Shown: positions 39,495-48,085 of the stretch, piece after piece
Numbering within the stretch: position 1 is the stretch's first letter
Layout: every line of letters starts with the position of its first letter
Assembly: GCF_013396335.1 (NCBI RefSeq)
Contig: NZ_JABWSY010000004.1
Coordinates: 248,001-312,000 of the forward strand
DNA from: Bacillus sp. EB106-08-02-XG196
Lineage (GTDB): Bacteria; Bacillota; Bacilli; Bacillales; Cytobacillaceae
DNA length: 64,000 bases
Reading direction: 5' to 3'
Position numbers and translations under genes: made by a program
The notes under the pieces: model-generated
Database searches by the model: none
What the model saw: only the letters and a program-made list of their open reading frames with translations
Told to the model about the DNA's origin: nothing

Positions 39495-41195
39495 TTATTG
39501 CTTTAACAAATCGGATACCTTTGGAGCTTTTTCCAACTCAGCAAGGATTTCTTGTCCACCATTATTCTTCCAATTTTCAACATAAGAATCCCATTCTTTG
39601 TCGATATCAACTTCGCCAACGATCGCTTTCATTCTAAATTCGGCTACGATTGTATCAAGCTGTCCTTTATAACGCTTTTCAAGTTCCTTAATATTTGTTT
39701 CGTTAAATAAATCCCATTTATATGGACGAATCATCATTTTTTCTTTTACATCTTCACGGGCATATAATTCATTTTTTACCTTCATTGTATATTCAGATTG
39801 GAACCAGCCTACTCTTTCTTTATCATACGTACGGAAGTTATAAGCCCAGAAGCCAGAATTTCCTTCTTGCTCTGCAAATTCAGGACGTATTTTCAGAGCT
39901 GACTTTTCTGGTTCCCCTTCCCAGTCAGAGTGCACGCCAACCTCTCCATATAATGTCCATCTTGCATCATTATCGAAGTTAATATAATCAAAGATTTGCA
40001 GAATTCTCGCCAATTCTTCATCTGTTACATCTTTCGAAACATAGAAGGCATCTGCTAAATTTCCAACTGGAATAAATGCTCCTTCACCTTGTTGTCCATC
40101 CTTGCCAATTTCCGGTGCTGTCGCAAGTAATTTTGCAGTAGAATCTGGATTTTCAACGATGTTTTGCGGTGCACGTCCTTTTGCCCAGTCATCCATTGCA
40201 ATATAAGAAGGCTGTGCTACATAGTATCCGACTTTTCCTTGCTTGTATTTTTCCCAGCTCTTTTTATCATCAAGAGTAGTAAATTCAGGGTCAATTAGGC
40301 CCATGTCATACCATTTTGCCATTTGTTTTAAGAATGCTTTATAGTTTTGTGAAATCTCCGTTGAAACGAGCTTTCCATCTTCCATTAAGTTAAACGTAGG
40401 AGCAATTCCGAATGAACCCATTAATGTATGTGCCCAGTTCGTATTATTATTCCAAGGTGAAATTCCGTACGTATCATCCTTGCCATTACCATCAGGATCG
40501 TCAAACGTAAAGGCTTTCAAAATCTCTTCCATTTCTTGAATTGTGTAAGCACCATCAGTATAGTAGATTTTTTCACGACCGCCGCTTGGACCTACTTGCT
40601 TGATTTCACCTGGTGGCCTAATTCCTAATTTCTCCATCCAGTCAAGACGGAATGTTGGCCCCCAAACTAAACCATCGACATGCGCATATTGGCCAATTAA
40701 TGCTACGTATTCATTGTCTGTTCCTTTTTTAAGGTTCATCTTATCCCCAGAAGGATTTTCAGATAGCATCTTCATATATAGAGGTGCATATTTTTCAAGC
40801 ATTTCTTTTGGAATCGTTCTTGTTAAGCCAGAATCGTATAATTCTTGTGCTGTCTTACCGCCTGCCGTAAAAGCAAATGTATCAGGAAGATCCCCGGATG
40901 CAACCATTAGGTTGACTTGGTCAGCATTCCAAGTATCCGTTTTCGTATTTTCAATTTTGACATTAAATTGCTCTTCTAATTTCTTTTGCACATAGTTTCC
41001 ATCTTCAACCTTTCCTCTTGTCACAGATCCTGAAAGATTCAATGTTAACTGATCCTTGAAATCTCCGGCATCAGGTAAGCTTTCTACAGAAACTTTTTTC
41101 TCTTCTTTACTTGCTTCCTTACTGGAGCATGCAGATGTGAAAAGAAGTGCGCCAGAAACCGCTGCTACGGAAAGTGTTTTTGCAAACTTTTTCAT
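39495..41195 (-). CDS. Extracellular solute-binding lipoprotein (LplA/YtcQ type), copy B
   Basis: This is a 566-residue lipoprotein with lipobox FTSAC (Cys23). The mature protein belongs to the long family 1 binding proteins that work with LplB/LplC-type permeases. A calcium-binding-type loop DPDGNGKDDTYGIS lies near residue 230. It is more than 80% identical by eye to copy A at 43320. Differences cluster after that loop (SPWNNNTNWAHTLMGSFG here). It is the third gene of a unit that starts with the two permeases. The ligand is probably a sialylated oligosaccharide or a sialic acid derivative. Confidence 0.93.
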   Translation of the reverse strand: MKKFAKTLSVAAVSGALLFTSACSSKEASKEEKKVSVESLPDAGDFKDQLTLNLSGSVTRGKVEDGNYVQKKLEEQFNVKIENTKTDTWNADQVNLMVASGDLPDTFAFTAGGKTAQELYDSGLTRTIPKEMLEKYAPLYMKMLSENPSGDKMNLKKGTDNEYVALIGQYAHVDGLVWGPTFRLDWMEKLGIRPPGEIKQVGPSGGREKIYYTDGAYTIQEMEEILKAFTFDDPDGNGKDDTYGISPWNNNTNWAHTLMGSFGIAPTFNLMEDGKLVSTEISQNYKAFLKQMAKWYDMGLIDPEFTTLDDKKSWEKYKQGKVGYYVAQPSYIAMDDWAKGRAPQNIVENPDSTAKLLATAPEIGKDGQQGEGAFIPVGNLADAFYVSKDVTDEELARILQIFDYINFDNDARWTLYGEVGVHSDWEGEPEKSALKIRPEFAEQEGNSGFWAYNFRTYDKERVGWFQSEYTMKVKNELYAREDVKEKMMIRPYKWDLFNETNIKELEKRYKGQLDTIVAEFRMKAIVGEVDIDKEWDSYVENWKNNGGQEILAELEKAPKVSDLLKQ

Positions 41196-41210
41196 TAATA
41201 ATTCCTCCTA

Positions 41211-42101
41211 TTATCCTTTTAATGAACCAATCATAATACCTTTTATAAAGTATTTTTGGACGAACGGATAAATTAATACGATTGGACCAATCGAAATCAT
41301 AACTGTTGCTGCACGCACGTTGCTCAGTAACAATTCTGAACTTGCCATACCGCCGCCGCCGACTTGGGCATTTTGGTTATTGGAAAGATCCATTGCCGTC
41401 AACATGTCTCTTACCACAATTTGTAATACTGTTTTTGCATCATCTTGAATATATACCAAGGCATGGAACCATTCATTCCAGTGGTAAACCGCTGCCCAAA
41501 GTGCTACGGTTGCAATAACAGGCTTGGATATCGGAATAATAATCTTTGTCAAGATTATAAAATAATTCGCTCCATCAATCAGTGCAGATTCTTCAAGTCC
41601 CTTATCAATGGTCATAAAGTAGTTACGCATGATGATGATAAAGAATACATTGACTGCTGAAGGTAGAATCAATGCTAGACTATTGTCGATTAACCCAAGA
41701 TTTTTAATTAATAAGTAATCTGGAATCATACCGCCAGAGAAGAACATCGCAATCAAGAAAAAGATTGTAAAGACATTTCGATATGGCAGATCTTTTTTTG
41801 AAAGCGGGTACGCTGCCAATATCGTAAAAGTAACAATTAAAAATGTTCCGGCAACAGTACGTATGATTGTATTTAAATAAGCAATCCCGATGTTATCGTT
41901 TGATAACATATATTTATAGGCATCTGTAATCCATTGATCAGGCCATAAATTCACCCCAAGACTTGATGCTGATTCAGCACTAGAGAACGATAAAACGATT
42001 GTTTGCCAAAAAGGGTATATTACAAGAATAGAAAATAGTACGAACCCCGTAATATTAAGAATATTAAACAGTGAGATTTTTTTACGAGCTTTTAGTTCCA
42101 T
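41211..42101 (-). CDS. Carbohydrate ABC transporter permease (LplC/YtcP type)
   Basis: This 296-residue, six-span permease has the EAA loop EESALIDGANYFIILTKIIIP near residue 190 and the family ending KYFIKGIMIGSLKG. GGAGGATATAAA precedes the ATG, 15 bp after its partner. It forms the channel with the 42117 gene for the two binding proteins on either side. Confidence 0.94.
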   Translation of the reverse strand: MELKARKKISLFNILNITGFVLFSILVIYPFWQTIVLSFSSAESASSLGVNLWPDQWITDAYKYMLSNDNIGIAYLNTIIRTVAGTFLIVTFTILAAYPLSKKDLPYRNVFTIFFLIAMFFSGGMIPDYLLIKNLGLIDNSLALILPSAVNVFFIIIMRNYFMTIDKGLEESALIDGANYFIILTKIIIPISKPVIATVALWAAVYHWNEWFHALVYIQDDAKTVLQIVVRDMLTAMDLSNNQNAQVGGGGMASSELLLSNVRAATVMISIGPIVLIYPFVQKYFIKGIMIGSLKG

Positions 42102-42116
42102 TTTATATCCTCCTTT

Positions 42117-43067
42117 CTACCATATTCCATGTTCGCTTTTCCTTCGAATAATAGCATTTGCAGTAAGTATCAGTGTAATTCCGACTACGTTTTTAAATAG
42201 TCCTACTGCTGTTGCATAATCAAATTGGAATTGTTCCAAACCGCTTCGATACACATACGTATCAATTATGTCAGCAACTTCATATACTAATGGGTTGTAC
42301 AAGTTAAGAATCTGGTCGAAACCGGCGTTCAATACACTTCCAAGTCGAAGAATAAACATGATGATGACCATTGGCATAATCGATGGAAGTGTGACATGGA
42401 TCATTTTGTGGAATCTGCCTGCCCCGTCCATTTCAGCTGCTTCGTACAATCCTGGATCAATGGATGCAATTGTTGCCAAATAGATAATGGCTCCCCAACC
42501 AAGCTCTTTCCACATATCGGTTAGGATTAAAATTGGAATGAAGGCTGTTTTGTCCGACATAAAATTAATTGGGTCTCCTCCAAAAAGGGTAATAACATAG
42601 TTAACAATTCCTCTTTGTGGTGAAAACACTTCAATGACCATTGCCGATAAAATAACCCAGGACATGAAATGTGGTAAATAGGAGATCGACTGACTCACCT
42701 TTTTAAATTTCTCACTTTTAATTTCATTTAATAGAATTGCAAAAATAATCGGTGCCGGGAATACAATGATAATTTTTAATAAACTGATGAACACTGTATT
42801 TTGAAATGCTCTTAAAAATAAGAAATCACTGAACAACCTTTTAAAGTGTTCAAAATTATTCCACGGACTGTCCATAATACCTAAGCCTGGTGAAAAGTTT
42901 TTAAAGGCAATTATGACCCCATACATTGGGATATAATTAAAAATAAATAACATCACCATTGGAATAAGCATCATCACGTAAAGCGATTTCATTTTTTTCA
43001 CACGGATCCATTTTTCATTTACTTGTCGCTCAGGTTTTGTCTTAATTCTCTCTAATGTTGTTTGCAT
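42117..43067 (-). CDS. Carbohydrate ABC transporter permease (LplB/YteP type)
   Basis: This is a 316-residue, six-span permease with the family segments YIPMYGVIIAFKNFSPG near the N-terminus and an EAA loop YEAAEMDGAGRFHKMIHVTLP near residue 220. AAGGGAGGAAATATA supports the start. It is the first gene of the unit whose promoter lies at about 43.1 kb. Confidence 0.94.
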   Translation of the reverse strand: MQTTLERIKTKPERQVNEKWIRVKKMKSLYVMMLIPMVMLFIFNYIPMYGVIIAFKNFSPGLGIMDSPWNNFEHFKRLFSDFLFLRAFQNTVFISLLKIIIVFPAPIIFAILLNEIKSEKFKKVSQSISYLPHFMSWVILSAMVIEVFSPQRGIVNYVITLFGGDPINFMSDKTAFIPILILTDMWKELGWGAIIYLATIASIDPGLYEAAEMDGAGRFHKMIHVTLPSIMPMVIIMFILRLGSVLNAGFDQILNLYNPLVYEVADIIDTYVYRSGLEQFQFDYATAVGLFKNVVGITLILTANAIIRRKSEHGIW

Positions 43068-43099
43068 TATATTTCCTCCCTTCTTTATTGAAAAACTCT

Positions 43100-43182
43100 T
43101 GAAAACGTTTCCTATTATTAGAATAATATAATTCCTAAATTAATAGTTTTAAATTCTTTAGGAAAAGTAACACTATTTTAAG
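43100..43182 (-). promoter_or_regulatory. Permease-operon promoter: activator-like box, -10 and cre-like site
   Basis: In transcription order there is an upstream box CTTAAAATAGT (43172-43182), then TATATT as the -10 (43125-43130) and a cre-like TGAAAACGTTTCCT (43100-43113). The same three elements with the same 82-bp span occur upstream of the copy A binding-protein gene. No good -35 is seen, which fits an activator-dependent promoter, and YesN is the candidate. Confidence 0.55.
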
Positions 43183-43187
43183 GAGAG

Positions 43188-43201
43188 TGAAAGCGCTTTG
43201 A
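43188..43201 (-). promoter_or_regulatory. Candidate cre site
   Basis: TGAAAGCGCTTTGA matches TGWNANCGNTNWCA at 13 of 14 positions with a symmetric AAAGCGCTTT core. It lies just upstream of the permease-operon activator-like box. Confidence 0.5.
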
Positions 43202-43272
43202 ATATTGGCTGGAGTGAGCCAATAAGAAAAGCTACAGTACCTATGCGCAGTAGCTAGACAAGTAAAAATAGT

Positions 43273-43301
43273 AGAAGCACATGAATTTTTCATGCGCTTC
43301 T
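43273..43301 (-). terminator. Terminator after copy A binding-protein gene
   Basis: AGAAGC-CATGAA and TTCATG-GCTTCT arms with one internal mismatch and a 3-base loop lie 20 bp past the stop codon. It separates the copy A transcript from the permease operon. Confidence 0.6.
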
Positions 43302-43319
43302 CCACGTGGTTCTAGTTAT

Positions 43320-45020
43320 TTATTGCTTTAATAAATCGGAAACCTTAGGAGCTTTTTCTAACTCATCCAGGATTTCTTTCCCACCGTTATTCATCCAACT
43401 TTCAACGTATTTATCCCACTCTTTATCGATGTCAACTTCGCCGACAATCGCCTTCATTCTAAATTCAGCGACAATGGTATCCATTTGACCTTTATAACGC
43501 TTTTCGAGTTCCTTAATTTTTGTTTCGTTTAAAATATCCCATTTATATGGACGGATCAACATCTTATCTTTCACATCTTCACGGGCATAGTACTCACTCT
43601 TTAATTTATTTGTATATTCAGATTGGAACCATTGTACCCTTTCTTTATCATACGTTCGGAAATTATATGCCCAAAATCCGGAATTTCCTTCTTGTTCTGC
43701 AAATTCTGGACGAACTTTAAGGGCTGACTTTTCAGGTGTTCCTTCCCAATCAGAATGCTTACCAACTTCCCCATATAATGTCCATCTTGCTTCATTATCA
43801 AAGTTAATATAATCAAAGATTTGAAGGATTCTTGCCAATTCTTCATCCGTTACATCCTTCGAAACATAGAATGCATCCGCTAAATTTCCAACTGGTAAAT
43901 ATGCTCCTTCACCCTGCTGTCCATCTTTGCCAATTTCTGGTGCTGTTGCAAGCAGTTTTGCAGTAGAATCCGGACTTTCGACGATGTTTTGTGGTGCTCG
44001 TCCTTTTGCCCAATCATCCATGGCAATATAGGAAGGCTGTGCGATATAGTAACCTATTTTTCCTTGCTTGTATTTCTCCCAGCTTTTATTATTGTCAAGG
44101 GTTGTAAATTCAGGATCAACCAATCCCATTTTATACCACTTTGCCATTAATTTTAGAAAATCTTTATATTCTTTTGAAACCTCAGTTTGAACCAATTTTC
44201 CATCTTCGATAAAGTTATAACCAGGAGCAATTCCAAATGCACCCATTAATGTAGCTGACCAGTGGATTTGGTTGTTATAAGGAGAGATCCCATACGTATC
44301 ATCCTTTCCATTTCCATCCGGGTCATCAAACGTAAACGCTTTAAAAATTTCTTCCACTTCTTCAAGTGTATAGGCGCCTTCAGTAAAGTAAATTTTCTCA
44401 CGACCGCCACTTGGTCCAACTTGTTTGATTTCTCCTGGTGGTTTAATGCCTAATTTCTCCAGCCAATCAAGCCGGAATGTTGGGCCCCAAGCCAAGCCAT
44501 CGACATGAGCATATTGACCGATTAATTGTAAATATTCATTATCTGTTCCCTGCTTCAGGTTCATACTTGGCCCTGGAGGATTTTCAGATAACATCTTCAT
44601 ATATCGAGGTGCATATTTTTCAAGCATTTCTTTCGGTATTGTTCTCGTTAGGCCTGAATCAAATAATTCTTGCGCTGTCTTACCGCCTGTTGTAAAAGCA
44701 AATGTATCAGGAAGATCCCCGGAGGCTACCATTAAGTTTACTTGGTCAGCATTCCAAGTATCCGCTTTTGTGTTGACAATCTTAATGTTGAACTGCTCTT
44801 CTAAACGTTTTTGTACATAGTTTCCATCTTCAACTTTACCTCTTGTCACAGAGCCTGAAAGATTCAGTTCAAGCTCTTTAGAAAAATCTCCCGCTTCAGG
44901 CAGGCTTGAGGAATCAACCTTTTCTGCCTCTTTACTTGCTTCCTTATTCGAACATGCCCCTGTAAAAATTAGTGCACTTGAAACAGCTGCCAATGAAAGT
45001 GCCTTCAAACCCTTTTTCAA
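43320..45020 (-). CDS. Extracellular solute-binding lipoprotein (LplA/YtcQ type), copy A
   Basis: This 566-residue lipoprotein has lipobox FTGAC (Cys23), the same length as copy B and the same DPDGNGKDDTYGIS loop. The following stretch differs (SPYNNQIHWSATLMGAFG), which may alter ligand choice. The TTG at 45020 follows AGGGGGAGAAATA and gives MKKGLKALSL. It is transcribed alone, between its own promoter and a terminator at 43.28 kb. It was produced by duplication of a gene and its promoter. Confidence 0.93.
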   Translation of the reverse strand: MKKGLKALSLAAVSSALIFTGACSNKEASKEAEKVDSSSLPEAGDFSKELELNLSGSVTRGKVEDGNYVQKRLEEQFNIKIVNTKADTWNADQVNLMVASGDLPDTFAFTTGGKTAQELFDSGLTRTIPKEMLEKYAPRYMKMLSENPPGPSMNLKQGTDNEYLQLIGQYAHVDGLAWGPTFRLDWLEKLGIKPPGEIKQVGPSGGREKIYFTEGAYTLEEVEEIFKAFTFDDPDGNGKDDTYGISPYNNQIHWSATLMGAFGIAPGYNFIEDGKLVQTEVSKEYKDFLKLMAKWYKMGLVDPEFTTLDNNKSWEKYKQGKIGYYIAQPSYIAMDDWAKGRAPQNIVESPDSTAKLLATAPEIGKDGQQGEGAYLPVGNLADAFYVSKDVTDEELARILQIFDYINFDNEARWTLYGEVGKHSDWEGTPEKSALKVRPEFAEQEGNSGFWAYNFRTYDKERVQWFQSEYTNKLKSEYYAREDVKDKMLIRPYKWDILNETKIKELEKRYKGQMDTIVAEFRMKAIVGEVDIDKEWDKYVESWMNNGGKEILDELEKAPKVSDLLKQ

Positions 45021-45335
45021 TATTTCTCCCCCTTAACCAATTCGTGTTCACTTTTTCTTTACATATTTGCGTTCGCACTGATGATTAAACCAACTAGGTA
45101 AAAATATCCTCCTCTTTTTTATATACTGAAAACGTTTTCTATTTTTAGAATAGTATAGATTCCTTCAAGGAAGTTATACTTTCTTAAGATTAAATAGCAC
45201 TATTTTAAGTTCCTTTAAATTTTTTAATGTAAAGTAAAACTATTTAAAGCTACTTTGTAGTTTCATTAACCACACAAAAAAGAGGCTGCCCCAAAGGAAA
45301 GAATCTCCTTAAAGTAAACCTCTAAAACATTAGAT
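45021..45335 (-). promoter_or_regulatory. Promoter region of copy A binding-protein gene
   Basis: This 315-bp gap contains a near-perfect cre-like palindrome TGAAAACGTTTTCT (45127-45140) and a -10 TATACT (45152-45157). Beside it is a 13-base palindrome TTCCTTCAAGGAA (45161-45173). An upstream box CTTAAAATAGT (45199-45209) has a degenerate repeat 40 bp further up (45239-45249). An AAAGAGGCTG-CCAAA element that also occurs at 18819 lies at 45278-45295, near the end of the kinase gene. No gene is visible. Confidence 0.55.
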
Positions 45336-48059
45336 TTATAAAGCAGCCGGAAAAACAATCGTAACTTTTGTGCCCTCACCACGTACACTTGCTATACTAA
45401 GCCCATATTTCTCACCGAAATGAAGCCGTATTCTCCCGTTCACATTATAAATACCAGCTTTATCCAGCGATGATGAAGCTAAGTGACTTTTTATAATTGA
45501 CAAGTCTTTCTCTCCTATACCAACTGCATTATCCTCTACAACGATATGAATTTCATCCTCTTTCAGCTTGCACGAAATATGAATTGTTACCAAGTCCTTG
45601 GTTTTCCTTGCACCATGATGAATGGCATTTTCAATGACCGGCTGCATAATCAGCTTAACCGTTTTATGATTCAATACATTTTCATCTACATCCCAAATGC
45701 ATTCAAAATTATCAAAACGGTAGGACATTATTTTGACATAGGTTTTCGTATACGTAAGCTCTTCACGCAGTGTAATCATAAATTGTTCCCGATTTGTGAT
45801 AAATCGGAAAAACCGGCTTAAGGAAGCAATCATTTCGGTCGCTCTATCCGTCTCATTGGCTTCGACAAGAAAAATCAAATTATCGAGCGTATTATATAAA
45901 AAGTGAGGATTAATTTGCGACTGAAGTGCATTAAGCTGCAGCTCACGTTTTTCATATTTTAATTGAATTCGTTCCTGATTCGTTATAATCCTCTCATGGA
46001 TTAATTCTTCTATTCTCTCCATCATTTGATTGAAGTTTTTCGTCAAGGAGTCCACTTCTTCAATCCCAGATAATCGTTCAATTACATCACGATGAGAGCC
46101 CTTTAAATCAAAAGTTCGAACCAGCTCATTCAACTGTCCAATCGGCCTGTGCATCCGCTTCGATATCCAATAGGCAAAAACAAGCAACATAAGGATGATG
46201 AAAAATAATAGATAGAGGTCACTGATAAACAATTGATTGACTTGCTTCTGAATATCAGAATAATTGTATTTTGAAATAAATACCCAGTTCAGGCCAGTAA
46301 TTTCTGTGCTATAAGCATGAACATTAGACCCATCATCTTGCAGCATTTTCTCATTACTATCAAAAACTTTACCAATTTTAAGCGGATTCGGATGGGAAAG
46401 AATCATGTTTCGTTTATCCGCTATTAGCATTTCAAGACCCGTTTTTTGCCAATCAGAATAATACTTTTCCAATTGATTGTTTTCAATATCAACGGTTATA
46501 TAGCCAATAATTTTTGAATATTCCACCGGAGAAAAAAGCGGCATCCCTATCACAATCGTAACATTATCAAAGCGGTCCCTTTTCAGTGTATAACTTATCT
46601 TCCTACCTGAACTTTCTAAATTTCTCATGAATTCAGAAGCTATTTCCTTCTGCTGATTGTACATGTTTGTATACAATATTTTTCCAGACTCATCATAAAT
46701 TTTGATGTTTTGCCGCCCTAGTTCGAGGAATTGCCTTCTATCTACTAATTCTTGACCAATCTTTTCAGCGTCATGTTCCATAATGTGAAGCTGTACATTG
46801 TTATTATGCGCAATACGTGCCATCGTCAGCTCTCGTTGGTTAATCTCGTTATTCATCAACCGAGCCATCTTTTCATGTACAGAATGATAGCTCTCCTGCA
46901 AATCCCCCGAAACAAGCTTGGAAGTTTGTCCATAAAGGATCCCCAAAAAGAGTAATAAAGGCAGCAAAACCGTTATCACAAAGTAAAAAAAGAACCGTTC
47001 TCGTAAACTCATTTTCATACCAGTCGTTTTATTTTGCTGTAGGAGACTGTTGTAATCTCTGCTTTCTTCGTACTCCTTAATCGATTCTATTAACTGAGAA
47101 AGTGGCTGTATCACCTTTCTGCCGATTAATCTTGAAAAAATAATTGCTGCCAATGCCGAAAAAACAAATGTTAAGGCAATTATTTTCCACATAAGCCCCA
47201 TTTGTTTTTTATAGAAACCTAATGGTTCTTCATAAACAAGCTGAAAATTATAATAGGGGATACTTGAATAATAGAGTCCTGTATTTCCCCAAGATACGAA
47301 TTGTCCCTTTTTGCCATCCTTAAGTGTCTCAAGTTTAACAGGCATAACCTCAGCTGCTTTTTCACCTTTAAAAAATACTCGGCCATTTTGATCAAATAAG
47401 CGAATTTGGTCCGCATAAAACAGCGAGTCATCTAAATTTTTCGGATTGATAAAAAGTAAAATGACTCCTTTATGCACCCCGTCCGCAGAAATGATATTCG
47501 TACCAAAAAACAACTGGTTATTTAACTGTTCCATTCGGATTCCCTTATCCGAGGAAGACAGATCAATTTTACTTCTTGCCTCGTCTAAATTAATAAAGTG
47601 AAAATTACTTTCCACTTCCGCTTTTACTTTCATCCCATTAAACCTGAAATCTATATAACTTTGATCAGAACTGTATTGAGTTTCCGGTGTAATAATCAGA
47701 ATATTATTAATCAGTTTGTTATTCTGCCTGATTGTATTCAAGTAATCTTCAAGACCCGCGGCCTGGTAATACTTCTCTGATGGACTGATCTCTGTGCCGC
47801 TCAATTCATCTATATAGCGAGTCACAATCTCGTTTGTTTTTAAACTATTCGTCGTATCATAAATTTTGTTAAACTCCGTTTGCAGCTCAGAAGAAATTTG
47901 ATCCATTCGTAACTGTACCGACGTTTCTTTCTTTTCTTCAATAAAGTTTTTTATTTTTATAAAATAAAAACTACTTAACAGCAAAAGAAATACCAGTACG
48001 GCAACCAAACTGAATCTTAATAAAAAGGTGTGAAAATGGAGCTTTTTATCCTTTCTCAT
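45336..48059 (-). CDS. YesM-type sensor histidine kinase with two sensor modules
   Basis: At 907 residues this kinase is about 300 longer than typical YesM proteins. The order is membrane span (about 12-32), extracytoplasmic domain, span (about 288-310), HAMP-like segment (KVIQPLSQLIESIKEY), a third span (about 358-380), a second extracytoplasmic Cache-like domain (IADKRNMILSHPNPLKIGKV) and a fourth span (about 612-632). HAMP, His_kinase (QSQINPHFLYNTLDNL, phospho-accepting His) and HATPase (MQPVIENAIHHG) domains follow. The G1 box reads DNAVGIG rather than DNGxG. It is coupled to the YesN gene upstream and probably senses the imported glycan. Confidence 0.92.
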   Translation of the reverse strand: MRKDKKLHFHTFLLRFSLVAVLVFLLLLSSFYFIKIKNFIEEKKETSVQLRMDQISSELQTEFNKIYDTTNSLKTNEIVTRYIDELSGTEISPSEKYYQAAGLEDYLNTIRQNNKLINNILIITPETQYSSDQSYIDFRFNGMKVKAEVESNFHFINLDEARSKIDLSSSDKGIRMEQLNNQLFFGTNIISADGVHKGVILLFINPKNLDDSLFYADQIRLFDQNGRVFFKGEKAAEVMPVKLETLKDGKKGQFVSWGNTGLYYSSIPYYNFQLVYEEPLGFYKKQMGLMWKIIALTFVFSALAAIIFSRLIGRKVIQPLSQLIESIKEYEESRDYNSLLQQNKTTGMKMSLRERFFFYFVITVLLPLLLFLGILYGQTSKLVSGDLQESYHSVHEKMARLMNNEINQRELTMARIAHNNNVQLHIMEHDAEKIGQELVDRRQFLELGRQNIKIYDESGKILYTNMYNQQKEIASEFMRNLESSGRKISYTLKRDRFDNVTIVIGMPLFSPVEYSKIIGYITVDIENNQLEKYYSDWQKTGLEMLIADKRNMILSHPNPLKIGKVFDSNEKMLQDDGSNVHAYSTEITGLNWVFISKYNYSDIQKQVNQLFISDLYLLFFIILMLLVFAYWISKRMHRPIGQLNELVRTFDLKGSHRDVIERLSGIEEVDSLTKNFNQMMERIEELIHERIITNQERIQLKYEKRELQLNALQSQINPHFLYNTLDNLIFLVEANETDRATEMIASLSRFFRFITNREQFMITLREELTYTKTYVKIMSYRFDNFECIWDVDENVLNHKTVKLIMQPVIENAIHHGARKTKDLVTIHISCKLKEDEIHIVVEDNAVGIGEKDLSIIKSHLASSSLDKAGIYNVNGRIRLHFGEKYGLSIASVRGEGTKVTIVFPAAL

Positions 48060-48085
48060 GGTGTACCTCCTGAAGAACTCCCATC

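Noticed and set aside
40600-40995. 131-codon plus-strand open frame inside binding-protein copy B
   Set aside because: It is a shadow of a well conserved gene on the other strand; no ribosome site, and the product has no known pattern.
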